Assembly: GCA_019308145.1 (NCBI GenBank)
Contig: JAFDIG010000078.1
Span: forward strand, 1-8,505
Origin: Deltaproteobacteria bacterium
GTDB lineage: Bacteria > Desulfobacterota > JAFDIG01
DNA: 8,505 bases
Direction of reading: 5' to 3'
The translations under genes were made by a program, and so were the position numbers. Positions 1 to 7,125 of the stretch are shown here, piece after piece. Below the pieces are notes generated by a model. That model saw nothing but the letters and a program-made list of their open reading frames with translations. It was not told the origin of the DNA and ran no database searches. The number at the start of each line of letters is the position of its first letter. The first letter of the stretch is position 1.

Positions 1-33
1 TAAATCAAAACGCAAGGTTTTTTAAAATTTTAT

Positions 34-870
34 TTATAATTCAGAAGGAAGTTCTTTTAACTCAGACAAGGTAAAAACTGGCCCATCATCACAAACATAT
101 TTAGAGCCAATATTACATCTTCCACATATACCTATACCACATTTCATTCTTCTCTCTAAGGTAGTTATGATTTGTGTATCGTCAAATTTCATTTCAGATA
201 AAGCTTCAAGAACAAATTTTATCATTATAGGGGGACCACAAGTTATAGCAACTTTCCCTTCAGGAGATGGATTTTCCTCCTTTAAAACTGCTGGAACAAA
301 GCCTACTCTCTTTTCCCAATTAGGAAATTCTTTATCAACAGTAAGCACTAAATTTAGGTCATCTCTTTTTTCCCACTCCTTAAGGTCATCTTTATAACAT
401 AGATCGTCAGGGGTTCTTGCACCATAGATAATAGAAATATCACCATAATCCTTACGGTTATCAAGCATAAAAAGGATTAATGTTCTAAGAGGTGCAAGCC
501 CAATACCCCCACCAATAAAAAGGATATCCTTGCCTTTCATCTTATCATAGGGAAACCAGTTACCTAAAGGAGCACGAACACCTATTACATCTCCTTCAGA
601 TAAGCGATGCAACTGGCTTGTTACTTCGCCAACCTTCATTACGCTAAATTGTAAATATTCCTTTCTTGTTGGAGGAGAATTAATAACAAAGGTAGACTCG
701 CCAACGCCAAAAACTGAGAGTTGACCAACTTGTCCTGGTTCAAAACTAAATTCTTTTTGAACCTTTTTATCATTAAAAACAACCTGAAAAGATTTAATAT
801 TTGGGGTTTCATCGATAATTTTAGTAACAGTTGCTAGATAAGGAAGATATGGATTCTTAGGCAGATTCAT
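34..870 (-). CDS. flxA: FlxA-like NAD(P)H-oxidising FAD/[2Fe-2S] subunit of the Flx-Hdr complex
   Basis: A 278-residue ferredoxin-NADP reductase-fold protein of the PyrK/AsrB/HydG type. Residues about 8-105 form the FAD-binding barrel, with EPGQ at 44-47 and FVINSPP at 61-67 where many relatives have an R-x-Y-S motif. The arginine is absent, as in my recollection of AsrB/HydG-like proteins. Residues about 113-235 form the nucleotide-binding domain, with GGGIGLAPLR (119-128) and CGPPIM (211-216). The C-terminus carries C244, C249, C252 and C260 (C-x4-C-x2-C-x7-C), the PyrK-type [2Fe-2S] site. The inferred role is cytoplasmic NADH oxidation, passing electrons to FlxB/FlxC. The ATG overlaps the end of flxB by 14 bases and follows a strong GGAGG six bases upstream. 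It is the last visible operon gene; no terminator is seen in the 33 bases before the window edge, so the operon could continue. The family is clear; the Flx name rests on the neighbours. Confidence 0.88.
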   Translation of the reverse strand: MNLPKNPYLPYLATVTKIIDETPNIKSFQVVFNDKKVQKEFSFEPGQVGQLSVFGVGESTFVINSPPTRKEYLQFSVMKVGEVTSQLHRLSEGDVIGVRAPLGNWFPYDKMKGKDILFIGGGIGLAPLRTLILFMLDNRKDYGDISIIYGARTPDDLCYKDDLKEWEKRDDLNLVLTVDKEFPNWEKRVGFVPAVLKEENPSPEGKVAITCGPPIMIKFVLEALSEMKFDDTQIITTLERRMKCGIGICGRCNIGSKYVCDDGPVFTLSELKELPSEL

Positions 871-1915
871 TTGCCGCCTCCTTTAGATCAATGATAACCT
901 TTCTTATATCAACAGATGCTGGACAACTCTTTATACAGCGTCCGCAACCACAACAGGCGATCATACCATCATATCTATCAGGAAAATATGAAAATTTATG
1001 TCCGACACGGTTTCTAAATCTTTCTGCTTTTGTAGGCCGTGGGTTATGTCCGCTTCCTTCAAGGGTAAAGTGAAAGAACATGCATGCATCCCAAGTACGA
1101 ATTCTTTCCCCCTCGCTATCTGAAGTTTCATCAGTTATATTAAAACAATAACATGTTGGACAAAGATAGGTGCATACACCACAACTTAAACAATGCGCGA
1201 GCTCCTTTTCCCAAAAATTTGTATTAAAAAGTTTTAAGATATCAGCTGAAAGCCCTTTTGTATCAAAAGGAGACTCGAGTTTTTCATTTGCTTCATCTTT
1301 TACTTTTTCAGCTTCTTTGCTATATGCATCACCATCCTTTAGATTTAATTCGTTTAAAAGTTTTTCTCCTTTTTCAGTTATAGTCTCAACAAAAAATCCA
1401 TCCTTAACCTTTGTAATCAATATATCGGAACCTAAACTATCAGCAGGGCTTGAACCTACTGCCTTGCAAAAGCATGTTGGTTCAGGATCTGTACAAGTCA
1501 TAGTAATAAATAAACTCTTCTCTCTTCTATTTTGGTAATATATATCAGGATGTTTTGGATTCAAAAAAACCTTATCAAAAACAAGAAAACCCCTTGCATC
1601 ACAAGGCCTTGTTCCTAAAACAACCGTTTCAGGTGCCTCTATTGTTTCACTTATTTCAACAGAGAACTTTTTTAGATCTTTAGGGTCTTTTTTATATTCA
1701 AATCTAAAAAGGGTTTCTGTTTGAGGAAAGATTGTGTTTTTTGCAGAAGATGTTGCCTGCTTTTCAAAATATGGCTTTATTCCATCTTTAAATTCTACAA
1801 AGCGAACTATAGAATTCTCTTTTACTGGAACAAAAAGCCTTCTTTTTTTAGAAAGATTTTTTACAAAGATATCAAACTCATTTTCAGGAATAAACCAGCT
1901 CATACTCATCACCAT
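857..1915 (-). CDS. flxB: FlxB-like 4Fe-4S subunit (AsrA/hydrogenase-beta type)
   Basis: A 352-residue soluble iron-sulfur protein resembling sulfite reductase subunit A (AsrA) and the beta subunit of sulfhydrogenases. The N-terminal part (about 1-230) has conserved-looking cysteines in GTRPCDARG (C105) and around C141, C147 and C149, then a charged lysine/glutamate-rich stretch (about 170-215). The C-terminal part has two cluster motifs: C242-x2-C245-x2-C248-x3-C252-P, followed by C255 and C257 (CPTCYC), and C321-x2-C324-x2-C327-x3-C331-P. It should relay electrons between FlxA and FlxC/FlxD. Start choice is uncertain. ATG at 1915 has AAGG seven bases upstream and overlaps flxC by 7 bases. 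ATG at 1909 forms a TGATG stop-start overlap with flxC and has GGG seven bases upstream. A third ATG lies at 1903. The protein differs by only 2-4 residues between them. The gene overlaps flxA by 14 bases. B versus C naming relative to Desulfovibrio is less certain than the family. Confidence 0.85.
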   Translation of the reverse strand: MVMSMSWFIPENEFDIFVKNLSKKRRLFVPVKENSIVRFVEFKDGIKPYFEKQATSSAKNTIFPQTETLFRFEYKKDPKDLKKFSVEISETIEAPETVVLGTRPCDARGFLVFDKVFLNPKHPDIYYQNRREKSLFITMTCTDPEPTCFCKAVGSSPADSLGSDILITKVKDGFFVETITEKGEKLLNELNLKDGDAYSKEAEKVKDEANEKLESPFDTKGLSADILKLFNTNFWEKELAHCLSCGVCTYLCPTCYCFNITDETSDSEGERIRTWDACMFFHFTLEGSGHNPRPTKAERFRNRVGHKFSYFPDRYDGMIACCGCGRCIKSCPASVDIRKVIIDLKEAANESA

Positions 1916-2868
1916 TCCCTTTCCTTAATCTTTGCTTCTTCAACCTGAAAGGTATAAAGTGGAGGAGTTGCCTCAAGATCTATCCCTGCCTTGTAATCAA
2001 ATAACTCTTCAACAATTTGATTCATCTTCTGCTTTATCTTAAAGATTGGGATATCCATAGGGCATACCCTCTCACATTCACCACATGAAACGCATCTGCC
2101 AGCTAAATGTATTGCATGAATAAGTTGTATCATAACCTTTTCAGTTATGTTACTCTTTAAACTTATCCAATGCGGATTTCTGCTTTCCATAACACATTGA
2201 TCCTGACAAACACACATAGGACATACATTACGGCAAGCATAACATCTAATGCAGCGTGAAAGTTCTTTGTTCCAATACTCAAACCTTACGTTTAAATCTT
2301 CTTTTTCCATCTCCTCAACAATTTTATACTCTAACTCCTTTGGTCTTGATGGTTCAATCGTCTCCCCAACAAGATGATCATAGATAACAGGTGTTGGATA
2401 TTGGCACCATAAACATTTATCAGCCAACAGATCATCTTTTTCAAACCTTTTTTCTTCATCAGAGGTTTTTATAATCACTGAATCAGATTCAACCTTTGCT
2501 TCTGTTACTCGTGATATATCCATCTTTTCTTTTAGCTTTTTAATGCTTATAACACCTGTACATGGTATGCCAATAATTCTTAAGTTATCACGATTTATCA
2601 AACCCTCTTGAATGAGCTGAACAACTGCTCTGCTATCACATCCTTTAACAACTATGCCAACCTTTTTATCTTTCACTGTTTTTAGATAAGATGCATTATT
2701 ATGAACGCAAAATATATTCATAACAAGATCATCAAGATCCTTTTCTTCATAGACAAAGAGAGGCTTTACATGGATAGGATCATATCCTCGCCCATAAGCA
2801 ATAAAGAAGTCAACGTTATTAAGCTCATTTTTTATCAGTTCTGAGATCTTTTCTTCTCTATCTGTCAC
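1909..2868 (-). CDS. flxC: FlxC-like 4Fe-4S subunit with FrhB-like N-terminal domain
   Basis: A 319-residue soluble iron-sulfur protein. The N-terminal half resembles the F420-hydrogenase beta-subunit (FrhB) family, with KGCDSRA (C77), GIPCTG (C103) and KCLWCQ (C152, C155). The second half has C206-x2-C209-x2-C212-x3-C216-P, then C219, C221 and C225 (CPMCVCQDQC), and a second motif C259-x2-C262-x2-C265-x3-C269-P. Two regular [4Fe-4S] clusters are expected, and the extra cysteines could hold more. There is no transmembrane segment. Its likely job is electron transfer inside the Flx module; F420 use is not implied. It starts with GTG: GGGAGG lies six bases upstream and no better ATG fits. The gene overlaps the end of flxD by 11 bases and its stop overlaps flxB, so translational coupling is likely. 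The Fe-S protein call is firm; the symbol depends on context. Confidence 0.84.
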   Translation of the reverse strand: MTDREEKISELIKNELNNVDFFIAYGRGYDPIHVKPLFVYEEKDLDDLVMNIFCVHNNASYLKTVKDKKVGIVVKGCDSRAVVQLIQEGLINRDNLRIIGIPCTGVISIKKLKEKMDISRVTEAKVESDSVIIKTSDEEKRFEKDDLLADKCLWCQYPTPVIYDHLVGETIEPSRPKELEYKIVEEMEKEDLNVRFEYWNKELSRCIRCYACRNVCPMCVCQDQCVMESRNPHWISLKSNITEKVMIQLIHAIHLAGRCVSCGECERVCPMDIPIFKIKQKMNQIVEELFDYKAGIDLEATPPLYTFQVEEAKIKEREW

Positions 2869-3289
2869 TTTTTTCCTCCCTTTTAGGTGCAGGGCCTAAA
2901 TTATGGATCTGCTCGGTAAATTTTGTTACAACTTGTTGCCACCTCTGACCTTCAGATGCAGAGACCCAAGTGTACTCAAACCTATTAGGATCTATGCCCA
3001 TAAAAGGTAGAAACCTTTTAAGCACCTCAAGTCTTCTGCGAGCATAAAAGTTACCTTCAGAATAATGACAATCCCTTGGATGACAGCCTGATACAAGCAC
3101 GCCATCAGCACCACTCTCTAAAGCCTTTACTACAAATAATGGATCCACACGACCTGAACAAGGAACCCTTATGATTCTTAAGTCAGTTGGTTGTTTAAAA
3201 CGTGAAACCCCGGCTGTATCTGCACCCCCATATGAGCACCAATTACACAAAAAACCAACGATTTTTGCTTCTTTTTTTTCTTCAGCCAT
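2858..3289 (-). CDS. flxD: FlxD: MvhD/FrhD-like [2Fe-2S] linker to HdrA
   Basis: A 143-residue protein of the MvhD (methyl-viologen-reducing hydrogenase delta) family, about the usual size. Five cysteines sit in family-typical places: FLCNWCSYGGAD (C15, C18), RVPCSGRVDP (C44) and SGCHPRDCHY (C69, C74). In methanogens MvhD carries a [2Fe-2S] cluster and passes electrons from hydrogenase to HdrA. Here no hydrogenase gene is present, and the adjacent FlxABC genes suggest that NADH-derived electrons enter instead. The C-terminal tail (about 130-143) is short and charged. The start codon is ATG with only a weak GGGG about eight bases upstream. It follows hdrA after a 73-base AT-rich gap, the largest in the operon, and overlaps flxC by 11 bases. 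Family assignment is confident. Confidence 0.9.
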   Translation of the reverse strand: MAEEKKEAKIVGFLCNWCSYGGADTAGVSRFKQPTDLRIIRVPCSGRVDPLFVVKALESGADGVLVSGCHPRDCHYSEGNFYARRRLEVLKRFLPFMGIDPNRFEYTWVSASEGQRWQQVVTKFTEQIHNLGPAPKREEKSDR

Positions 3290-3362
3290 GAAGATAACCC
3301 CATATATTTAAAGTTTATTAAAATAATGTAGAAAATAATTTTTAATAGATTTTTTTGCTATC

Positions 3363-5324
3363 TCAAGCGTGGAAAAAAGCTTTTACCTCTGCCAACAATT
3401 GATTATCTGTAAACTGCTGTAACTGAATAGCCCCTGGAGGACAGGTAGCAGTGCAAAGTCCACAGCCTTGACATACAGTTTCAATTACTGAAGCAACTAT
3501 TTTACCCATTGGGGTTTTCTTTTCCTCAATTGCACCATAAGGACAAGTTTGTATGCATTTCTTACAATCAACACAAAGCATTTCATTTACATGAGCAATC
3601 TGTGGGTCTGATTCAAGCAGATCCTTAGAAAAAAGTGATAAGACCTTGCTCGCAGCAGCGCTTCCTTGCCCTACTGATGCAGGGATATCCTTTGGACCTT
3701 GACATGCACCAGCAAGAAAGACTCCAGCAGTATTTGTCTCAACAGGTCTTAGTTTTGGATGACTTTCAATATAAAATCCATAAGGATCATAGGAAATCCT
3801 TAATTTTTCAGCAAGCTCCCTTGCCCCTTCTTCTGCTATTGCCCCTGTTGCTAAAACAACAAGATCAGCTTCCAGTTCAACTTGTGTTCCTAAAAGGGTA
3901 TCACTACCTCTTACTACCATTTTATCTCCTCTTTTAAATATACGTGAAACCCTTCCTCTTATATATTTTACCCCATACTCCTCTTGAGCCCTACGAACGA
4001 ACTCCTCATATCCTTTGCCAGGAGCCCTTATATCCATATAAAAGACATAGGATTGGGAGTCTGGTATATGATCCTTAGTAAGAATTGCCTGTTTTGCGAT
4101 ATACATGCAACAGAAATTAGAACAATATGGAACACCTAATGATTTATCCCTTGATCCAACACATGCTACAAATACTATTGTTTTTGGCTCCTTATTATCA
4201 GATGGCCTTAAAATATGACCAGAGGTTGGGCCAGATGCATTTAGCAAACGTTCATACTGAATGCTTGTAATAACATCTAAATACTTTCCTGCACCATACT
4301 CTTTTATTTTTGTATGGTCAAAAAGTGAATACCCCGTTGCTACAATGATTGCGCCAACTTTTTCTGTAACAATTTCATCTTGCATTTCATAATCAATAGC
4401 TTGAACAGGGCAAATCTTTGCACAGACTCCACATTTTCCTTTGATAAATTGGCGACAATAATTAGGATCTATCTTTGCTTTCTTTGGTATAGCTTGAGGG
4501 AAAGGGATATTTATAGCAGTAGTTGGGGCAATTCCTTCATTAAAAGGATCAAAAGCCTTCTTGCTGGGACATTTTTCCATACATAATCCGCACCCAGTAC
4601 ATTTTGTCCAATCTACATAGGTAGCTTTCTTTCTTATTTTAACTTCATAATTTCCAACATAACCTGATATTTCCTCTATCTCAGAGTATGTATAAAGCTT
4701 GATATTTTCATGCTGGCCTACATCAACCATTTTTGGCCCAAGAATACATATTGAACAGTCAATAGTAGGGAAGGTTTTATCAAGTTTGGCCATTTTACCG
4801 CCGATACTTGGATTCTTTTCAACAAGTATAACCTTAAGACCGCCATCAGCACAATCAAGAGCAGCCTGCATACCAGCAACTCCCCCACCAATAACAAGAA
4901 CATTTTTGTTTACTTTAAATGATTTTGGAAATAATGGCTGATTTAAAGTAACCTTAGCAACAGCCATTCTTACGAGGTCAATAGCCTTTTTTGTATTTGC
5001 TTCTTTGTCAACTCCAACCCAGGATACATGCTCTCTGATATTTGCCATCTCAAACATATATCTATTAAGACCAGCTTTTTCCACTGTGCGTCTAAAAGTA
5101 TTTTCATGCATCCTTGGAGAACATGATGCAACCACAACCCCATCTAATTTCTCTTTTTTTATAGCCTCCTGTATCTCGAGTTGCCCTGGCTCTGAACAGG
5201 TATACATATAGTCAGTGGAGTAAACAACATGAGGAAAACGCTTTGCTTCCTCAGCCACCTTTTTAACATCTACAGTTCCTGCTATATTACTCCCACAATG
5301 GCAAATAAAAACACCAATCCTCAT
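3363..5324 (-). CDS. hdrA: HdrA: FAD/iron-sulfur subunit of heterodisulfide reductase, electron-bifurcating type
   Basis: A 653-residue HdrA of standard full length. The N-terminal domain (about 1-130) has ICHCGSN (C8, C10), C43 and ASCSPRMHE (C68). A thioredoxin-reductase-like FAD domain begins with GGGVAGMQAA (146-155), followed by the HdrA signature DCSICILGPKM (C190, C193). An inserted ferredoxin domain carries C242-x2-C245-x2-C248-x3-C252-P and C290-x7-C298-x2-C301-x3-C305-P. ACVGSRD (C388) and YCSNFCCMYIAK (C401, C405, C406, K411) lie near the expected flavin site. LAGACQGPKDIP (538-549) is the second FAD-domain signature. The C-terminal ferredoxin domain has C584/C587/C590/C594 and C618/C621/C624/C628. 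Cysteine stands where some methanogen HdrAs use selenocysteine. In characterised complexes the FAD splits electron pairs between ferredoxin and HdrBC. Start: ATG with AAAGGAGG upstream, 27 bases after hdrB. Very high certainty of family; bifurcation itself is inferred. Confidence 0.96.
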   Translation of the reverse strand: MRIGVFICHCGSNIAGTVDVKKVAEEAKRFPHVVYSTDYMYTCSEPGQLEIQEAIKKEKLDGVVVASCSPRMHENTFRRTVEKAGLNRYMFEMANIREHVSWVGVDKEANTKKAIDLVRMAVAKVTLNQPLFPKSFKVNKNVLVIGGGVAGMQAALDCADGGLKVILVEKNPSIGGKMAKLDKTFPTIDCSICILGPKMVDVGQHENIKLYTYSEIEEISGYVGNYEVKIRKKATYVDWTKCTGCGLCMEKCPSKKAFDPFNEGIAPTTAINIPFPQAIPKKAKIDPNYCRQFIKGKCGVCAKICPVQAIDYEMQDEIVTEKVGAIIVATGYSLFDHTKIKEYGAGKYLDVITSIQYERLLNASGPTSGHILRPSDNKEPKTIVFVACVGSRDKSLGVPYCSNFCCMYIAKQAILTKDHIPDSQSYVFYMDIRAPGKGYEEFVRRAQEEYGVKYIRGRVSRIFKRGDKMVVRGSDTLLGTQVELEADLVVLATGAIAEEGARELAEKLRISYDPYGFYIESHPKLRPVETNTAGVFLAGACQGPKDIPASVGQGSAAASKVLSLFSKDLLESDPQIAHVNEMLCVDCKKCIQTCPYGAIEEKKTPMGKIVASVIETVCQGCGLCTATCPPGAIQLQQFTDNQLLAEVKAFFHA

Positions 5325-5351
5325 GTAGAACTGCCTCCTTTAAAGGGAAAG

Positions 5352-6281
5352 CTAATTTTTAGAAGAAATGGATTCCTTTTCACTTTTTTCTTTTTCCTTT
5401 AAGCCTTTTTCTATCTTCTCTAAAAAGTGATCACTTTTTACATTATGTTTATCGATCATTAACTCAGAAGCAGAAAGTCCAAAAGATAATCCCATAAGTT
5501 GAGTTATATAAAGGATAGGAATATGAAAATCAAATCCCTGATCTCTATTTATTTGATCCTGTCTCAAATCAAGATTTTGCTGGCAAAGTGGGCATGCAAC
5601 TGCCACAGCATCGGCTCCAGATTCTATAGCGGTTTTTAATATATCACCAGATAGTTTTGTTACAATCCTTCTTTTTGTTACACCATAAGCTGCTCCACAA
5701 CATTCTAATTTATATGAAAAATAAGGGACATTTGCTCCGATTGTTTCAAGGATAGTATCCATTGATATAGGGTTTTCAGGATCATCAAATTGAGCAACAT
5801 CTGGGGGGCGTGTAAGGAGACAACCATAATATGGAACTATGTTAACTCCAATGAGAGGTTTTATAACCTTTTTGGAAATATTTTCCTTTCCAACATCTTC
5901 ATAAAGGATTTGTAAAAAAGATTTTGCTTCTACATTTAAGTTGAAAGGTTTATCAAGTAAAGAATTTACCTTTTTTTTGAAACCATCATCTTTGCTCATA
6001 TTATATATAGCCTTTTTAAAAGCGGAAAGGCACTCAGGACAAGGGGTAACAAGGGTATCTCTTCCCATCTCCTCAACAATTGCTAAATTTCGTGCTGCTA
6101 CCGCAGATGCAAAGAGATGATCAACCGTATGTGCTGGGCTAGCACCACAACAACTCCAATCAGGAATCTCAATAAGCTCTACTTTCAAAATATCTGCAAC
6201 CTTTCTTGTAGAAACATCATACTCTTTTGCAGAGCTTTCAAGTGAACATCCAGGGTAATAAGCAAATGATAATTTACTCAT
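5352..6281 (-). CDS. hdrB: HdrB: CCG-domain catalytic subunit of heterodisulfide reductase
   Basis: A 309-residue protein from the chosen start, with two complete CCG domains. The first has C12, C44-C45-G and C81-x2-C84; the second has C154, C194-C195-G and C230-x2-C233. The spacings (31/35 and 39/34 residues between cysteines) fit the CX31-39CCX35-36CXXC pattern closely. In methanogen HdrB these ligate two non-cubane [4Fe-4S] clusters that cleave CoM-S-S-CoB. In a bacterium another disulfide, such as DsrC, is the likely substrate. The tail after about residue 283 is very lysine/glutamate-rich and probably unstructured. The ATG at 6281 is preferred over an in-frame ATG at 6323. It places the protein at MSKLSFAYYPGC, the normal family N-terminus, with GAAGGG ten bases upstream and only 8 bases of overlap with hdrC; the longer start would overlap by 50 bases. 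Confidence 0.95.
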   Translation of the reverse strand: MSKLSFAYYPGCSLESSAKEYDVSTRKVADILKVELIEIPDWSCCGASPAHTVDHLFASAVAARNLAIVEEMGRDTLVTPCPECLSAFKKAIYNMSKDDGFKKKVNSLLDKPFNLNVEAKSFLQILYEDVGKENISKKVIKPLIGVNIVPYYGCLLTRPPDVAQFDDPENPISMDTILETIGANVPYFSYKLECCGAAYGVTKRRIVTKLSGDILKTAIESGADAVAVACPLCQQNLDLRQDQINRDQGFDFHIPILYITQLMGLSFGLSASELMIDKHNVKSDHFLEKIEKGLKEKEKSEKESISSKN

Positions 6282-6840
6282 TATTCTTAATCCCTTCAAC
6301 AAATCTGGTAAAGATTTTTTCAACGCTATCTTTCCCTTTGATATTTACAGGAAAAAAGTTTAGCTTTCCTTTTGGTAGGATCTTTGGACCTAAATCAGCA
6401 TCAGTTAATAATTTTCCTGATTTTAAATTGTATTTCATAAGTATTTCTATTTCGAATATACGTCCATGTTTTTTAACTGATTCAAGGAAGATATCATAAA
6501 AGAGCTTTACATCCTTTTCTTTTACTTTGTTCTCTTTCCGTGCGATTATTCTACATATATCCATCACGTTAGCAACATCAATCTGACATGGGCAGCGGGT
6601 TGTACATGCTTCGCAAGTAGCACACAACCATATTGCTTTTGAATTTAACACTATCTCTTTTTGCCCAATCTGTATAAGCCTCATAATTTGACTTACTGGA
6701 TAATCAAAAGCAAAACTAAAAGGACAACCAGCTGTGCACTTACCACACTGATAACATTCTGATATCTTCTGGCCACTTAAAGTCTCAACCTGATTTACAA
6801 AGTTTTCATCTGTTGAAGTAGTTAAATTGATTAAAGCCAT
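6274..6840 (-). CDS. hdrC: HdrC: ferredoxin-like subunit of heterodisulfide reductase
   Basis: A 188-residue soluble HdrC with two [4Fe-4S] motifs: ECYQCGKCTAGCP (C29, C32, C35, C39) and CATCEACTTRCP (C73, C76, C79, C83). Known HdrC carries electrons from HdrA to HdrB. The region after about residue 100 is helical-looking and lysine-rich, within normal size for the family, with no membrane helix. It is therefore the cytoplasmic HdrABC type, not the membrane HdrDE type. It is the first gene of the operon. The ATG has GGAG six bases upstream, a Rex-like inverted repeat lies just 5' of that, and a candidate promoter about 80-105 bases upstream. It overlaps hdrB by 8 bases. Confidence 0.95.
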   Translation of the reverse strand: MALINLTTSTDENFVNQVETLSGQKISECYQCGKCTAGCPFSFAFDYPVSQIMRLIQIGQKEIVLNSKAIWLCATCEACTTRCPCQIDVANVMDICRIIARKENKVKEKDVKLFYDIFLESVKKHGRIFEIEILMKYNLKSGKLLTDADLGPKILPKGKLNFFPVNIKGKDSVEKIFTRFVEGIKNNE

Positions 6841-6850
6841 CTATTTCTCC

Positions 6851-6868
6851 ATGTGAATAAAAACACAA
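6851..6868. promoter_or_regulatory. Candidate Rex (NADH/NAD+ sensor) operator
   Basis: An 18-base imperfect inverted repeat, reading TTGTGTTTTTATTCACAT on the minus strand. It matches 11 of 14 constrained positions of the Rex consensus TTGTGAANNNNTTCACAA by eye. It lies immediately upstream of the hdrC ribosome-binding site, between the candidate promoter and the start codon, where a bound repressor could block transcription. Rex is released by NADH, which would suit an NADH-oxidising complex. AT-richness makes chance matches easier, so this is tentative. Confidence 0.4.
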
Positions 6869-6918
6869 ATTAAATCAAAAAAATTTTAAATTTACTTATC
6901 TTAATCTTAGGATGATTT

Positions 6919-6947
6919 TATTTAACAGAATATTCCAATAATGTCAA
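6919..6947 (-). promoter_or_regulatory. Candidate sigma-70 promoter of the hdr-flx operon
   Basis: On the minus strand a perfect -35 TTGACA (6947-6942) is followed after 17 bases by TAAATA (6924-6919), or after 16 bases by TTAAAT. The -10 match is moderate (3-4 of 6). Transcription would begin near 6912, giving a leader of about 70 bases before hdrC. It is downstream of the terminator of the preceding gene, as expected for an independent operon. Confidence 0.5.
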
Positions 6948-7012
6948 GTAGAATTAGCACCTGTACAGTAGAAAAGGTCTTTATGTTGGTGAATTTTTTA
7001 AATTTGTAAACT

Positions 7013-7042
7013 AAAAAAATAAGGAGGGTTTCAACCCTCCTT
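7013..7042 (-). terminator. Intrinsic terminator after the beta-propeller lipoprotein gene
   Basis: On the minus strand AAGGAGGG and CCCTCCTT form an 8-base perfect stem with a six-base TTGAAA loop (the outermost loop bases could also pair), followed directly by ATTTTTTTAG. The T-run lies on the minus-strand 3' side only, so it acts in that direction. It is about 85 bases past the lipoprotein stop codon and separates that gene from the hdr-flx operon. The rest of the 285-base gap (6841-7125) holds the promoter and operator above and otherwise only AT-rich sequence, with no supportable gene. Confidence 0.85.
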
Positions 7043-7125
7043 AAAATACATACCAAAAACCACTTACTTAAAATATCAAAAAGATTTTTTTATTTTGATT
7101 CTTTGACAATAAGATAGCCTATTTT

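Noticed and set aside
34..1915. FlxA/FlxB as an AsrAB sulfite reductase or sulfhydrogenase beta/gamma pair
   Set aside because: They are homologous to those subunits, but no AsrC or hydrogenase subunit is present, and the neighbours FlxC, FlxD and HdrABC point to the Flx-Hdr complex.
167..1948. Several plus-strand open frames opposite flxA, flxB and flxC (for example 167-397, 1170-1538 and 1721-1948)
   Set aside because: They are antisense shadows of strongly conserved Fe-S genes, with serine/phenylalanine-rich low-complexity translations, no recognisable domain and no ribosome-binding site that stands out.
3635..5211. Open frames overlapping hdrA on the plus strand and in another minus frame (for example 3635-3937, 4699-4941 and minus 4718-4903)
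   Set aside because: The hdrA frame explains this DNA fully with all family motifs; these are out-of-frame shadows.
6282..6323. N-terminal extension of HdrB to ATG at 6323
   Set aside because: It would overlap hdrC by 50 bases and extend beyond the usual family N-terminus; ATG at 6281 gives a normal short overlap.
3363..6840. A methanogen (archaeal) origin because of hdrABC and an MvhD homolog
   Set aside because: Strong Shine-Dalgarno sites, a TTGACA promoter, a lipobox lipoprotein and the NAD(P)H-type FlxA favour a bacterium; no hydrogenase partner genes are seen.
7075..7099. ATCAAAA/TTTTGAT inverted repeat just after the lipoprotein stop codon
   Set aside because: The stem is nearly all A-T with an 11-base loop; it is unlikely to be stable, and the G-C-rich hairpin at 7021-7042 is the better terminator.
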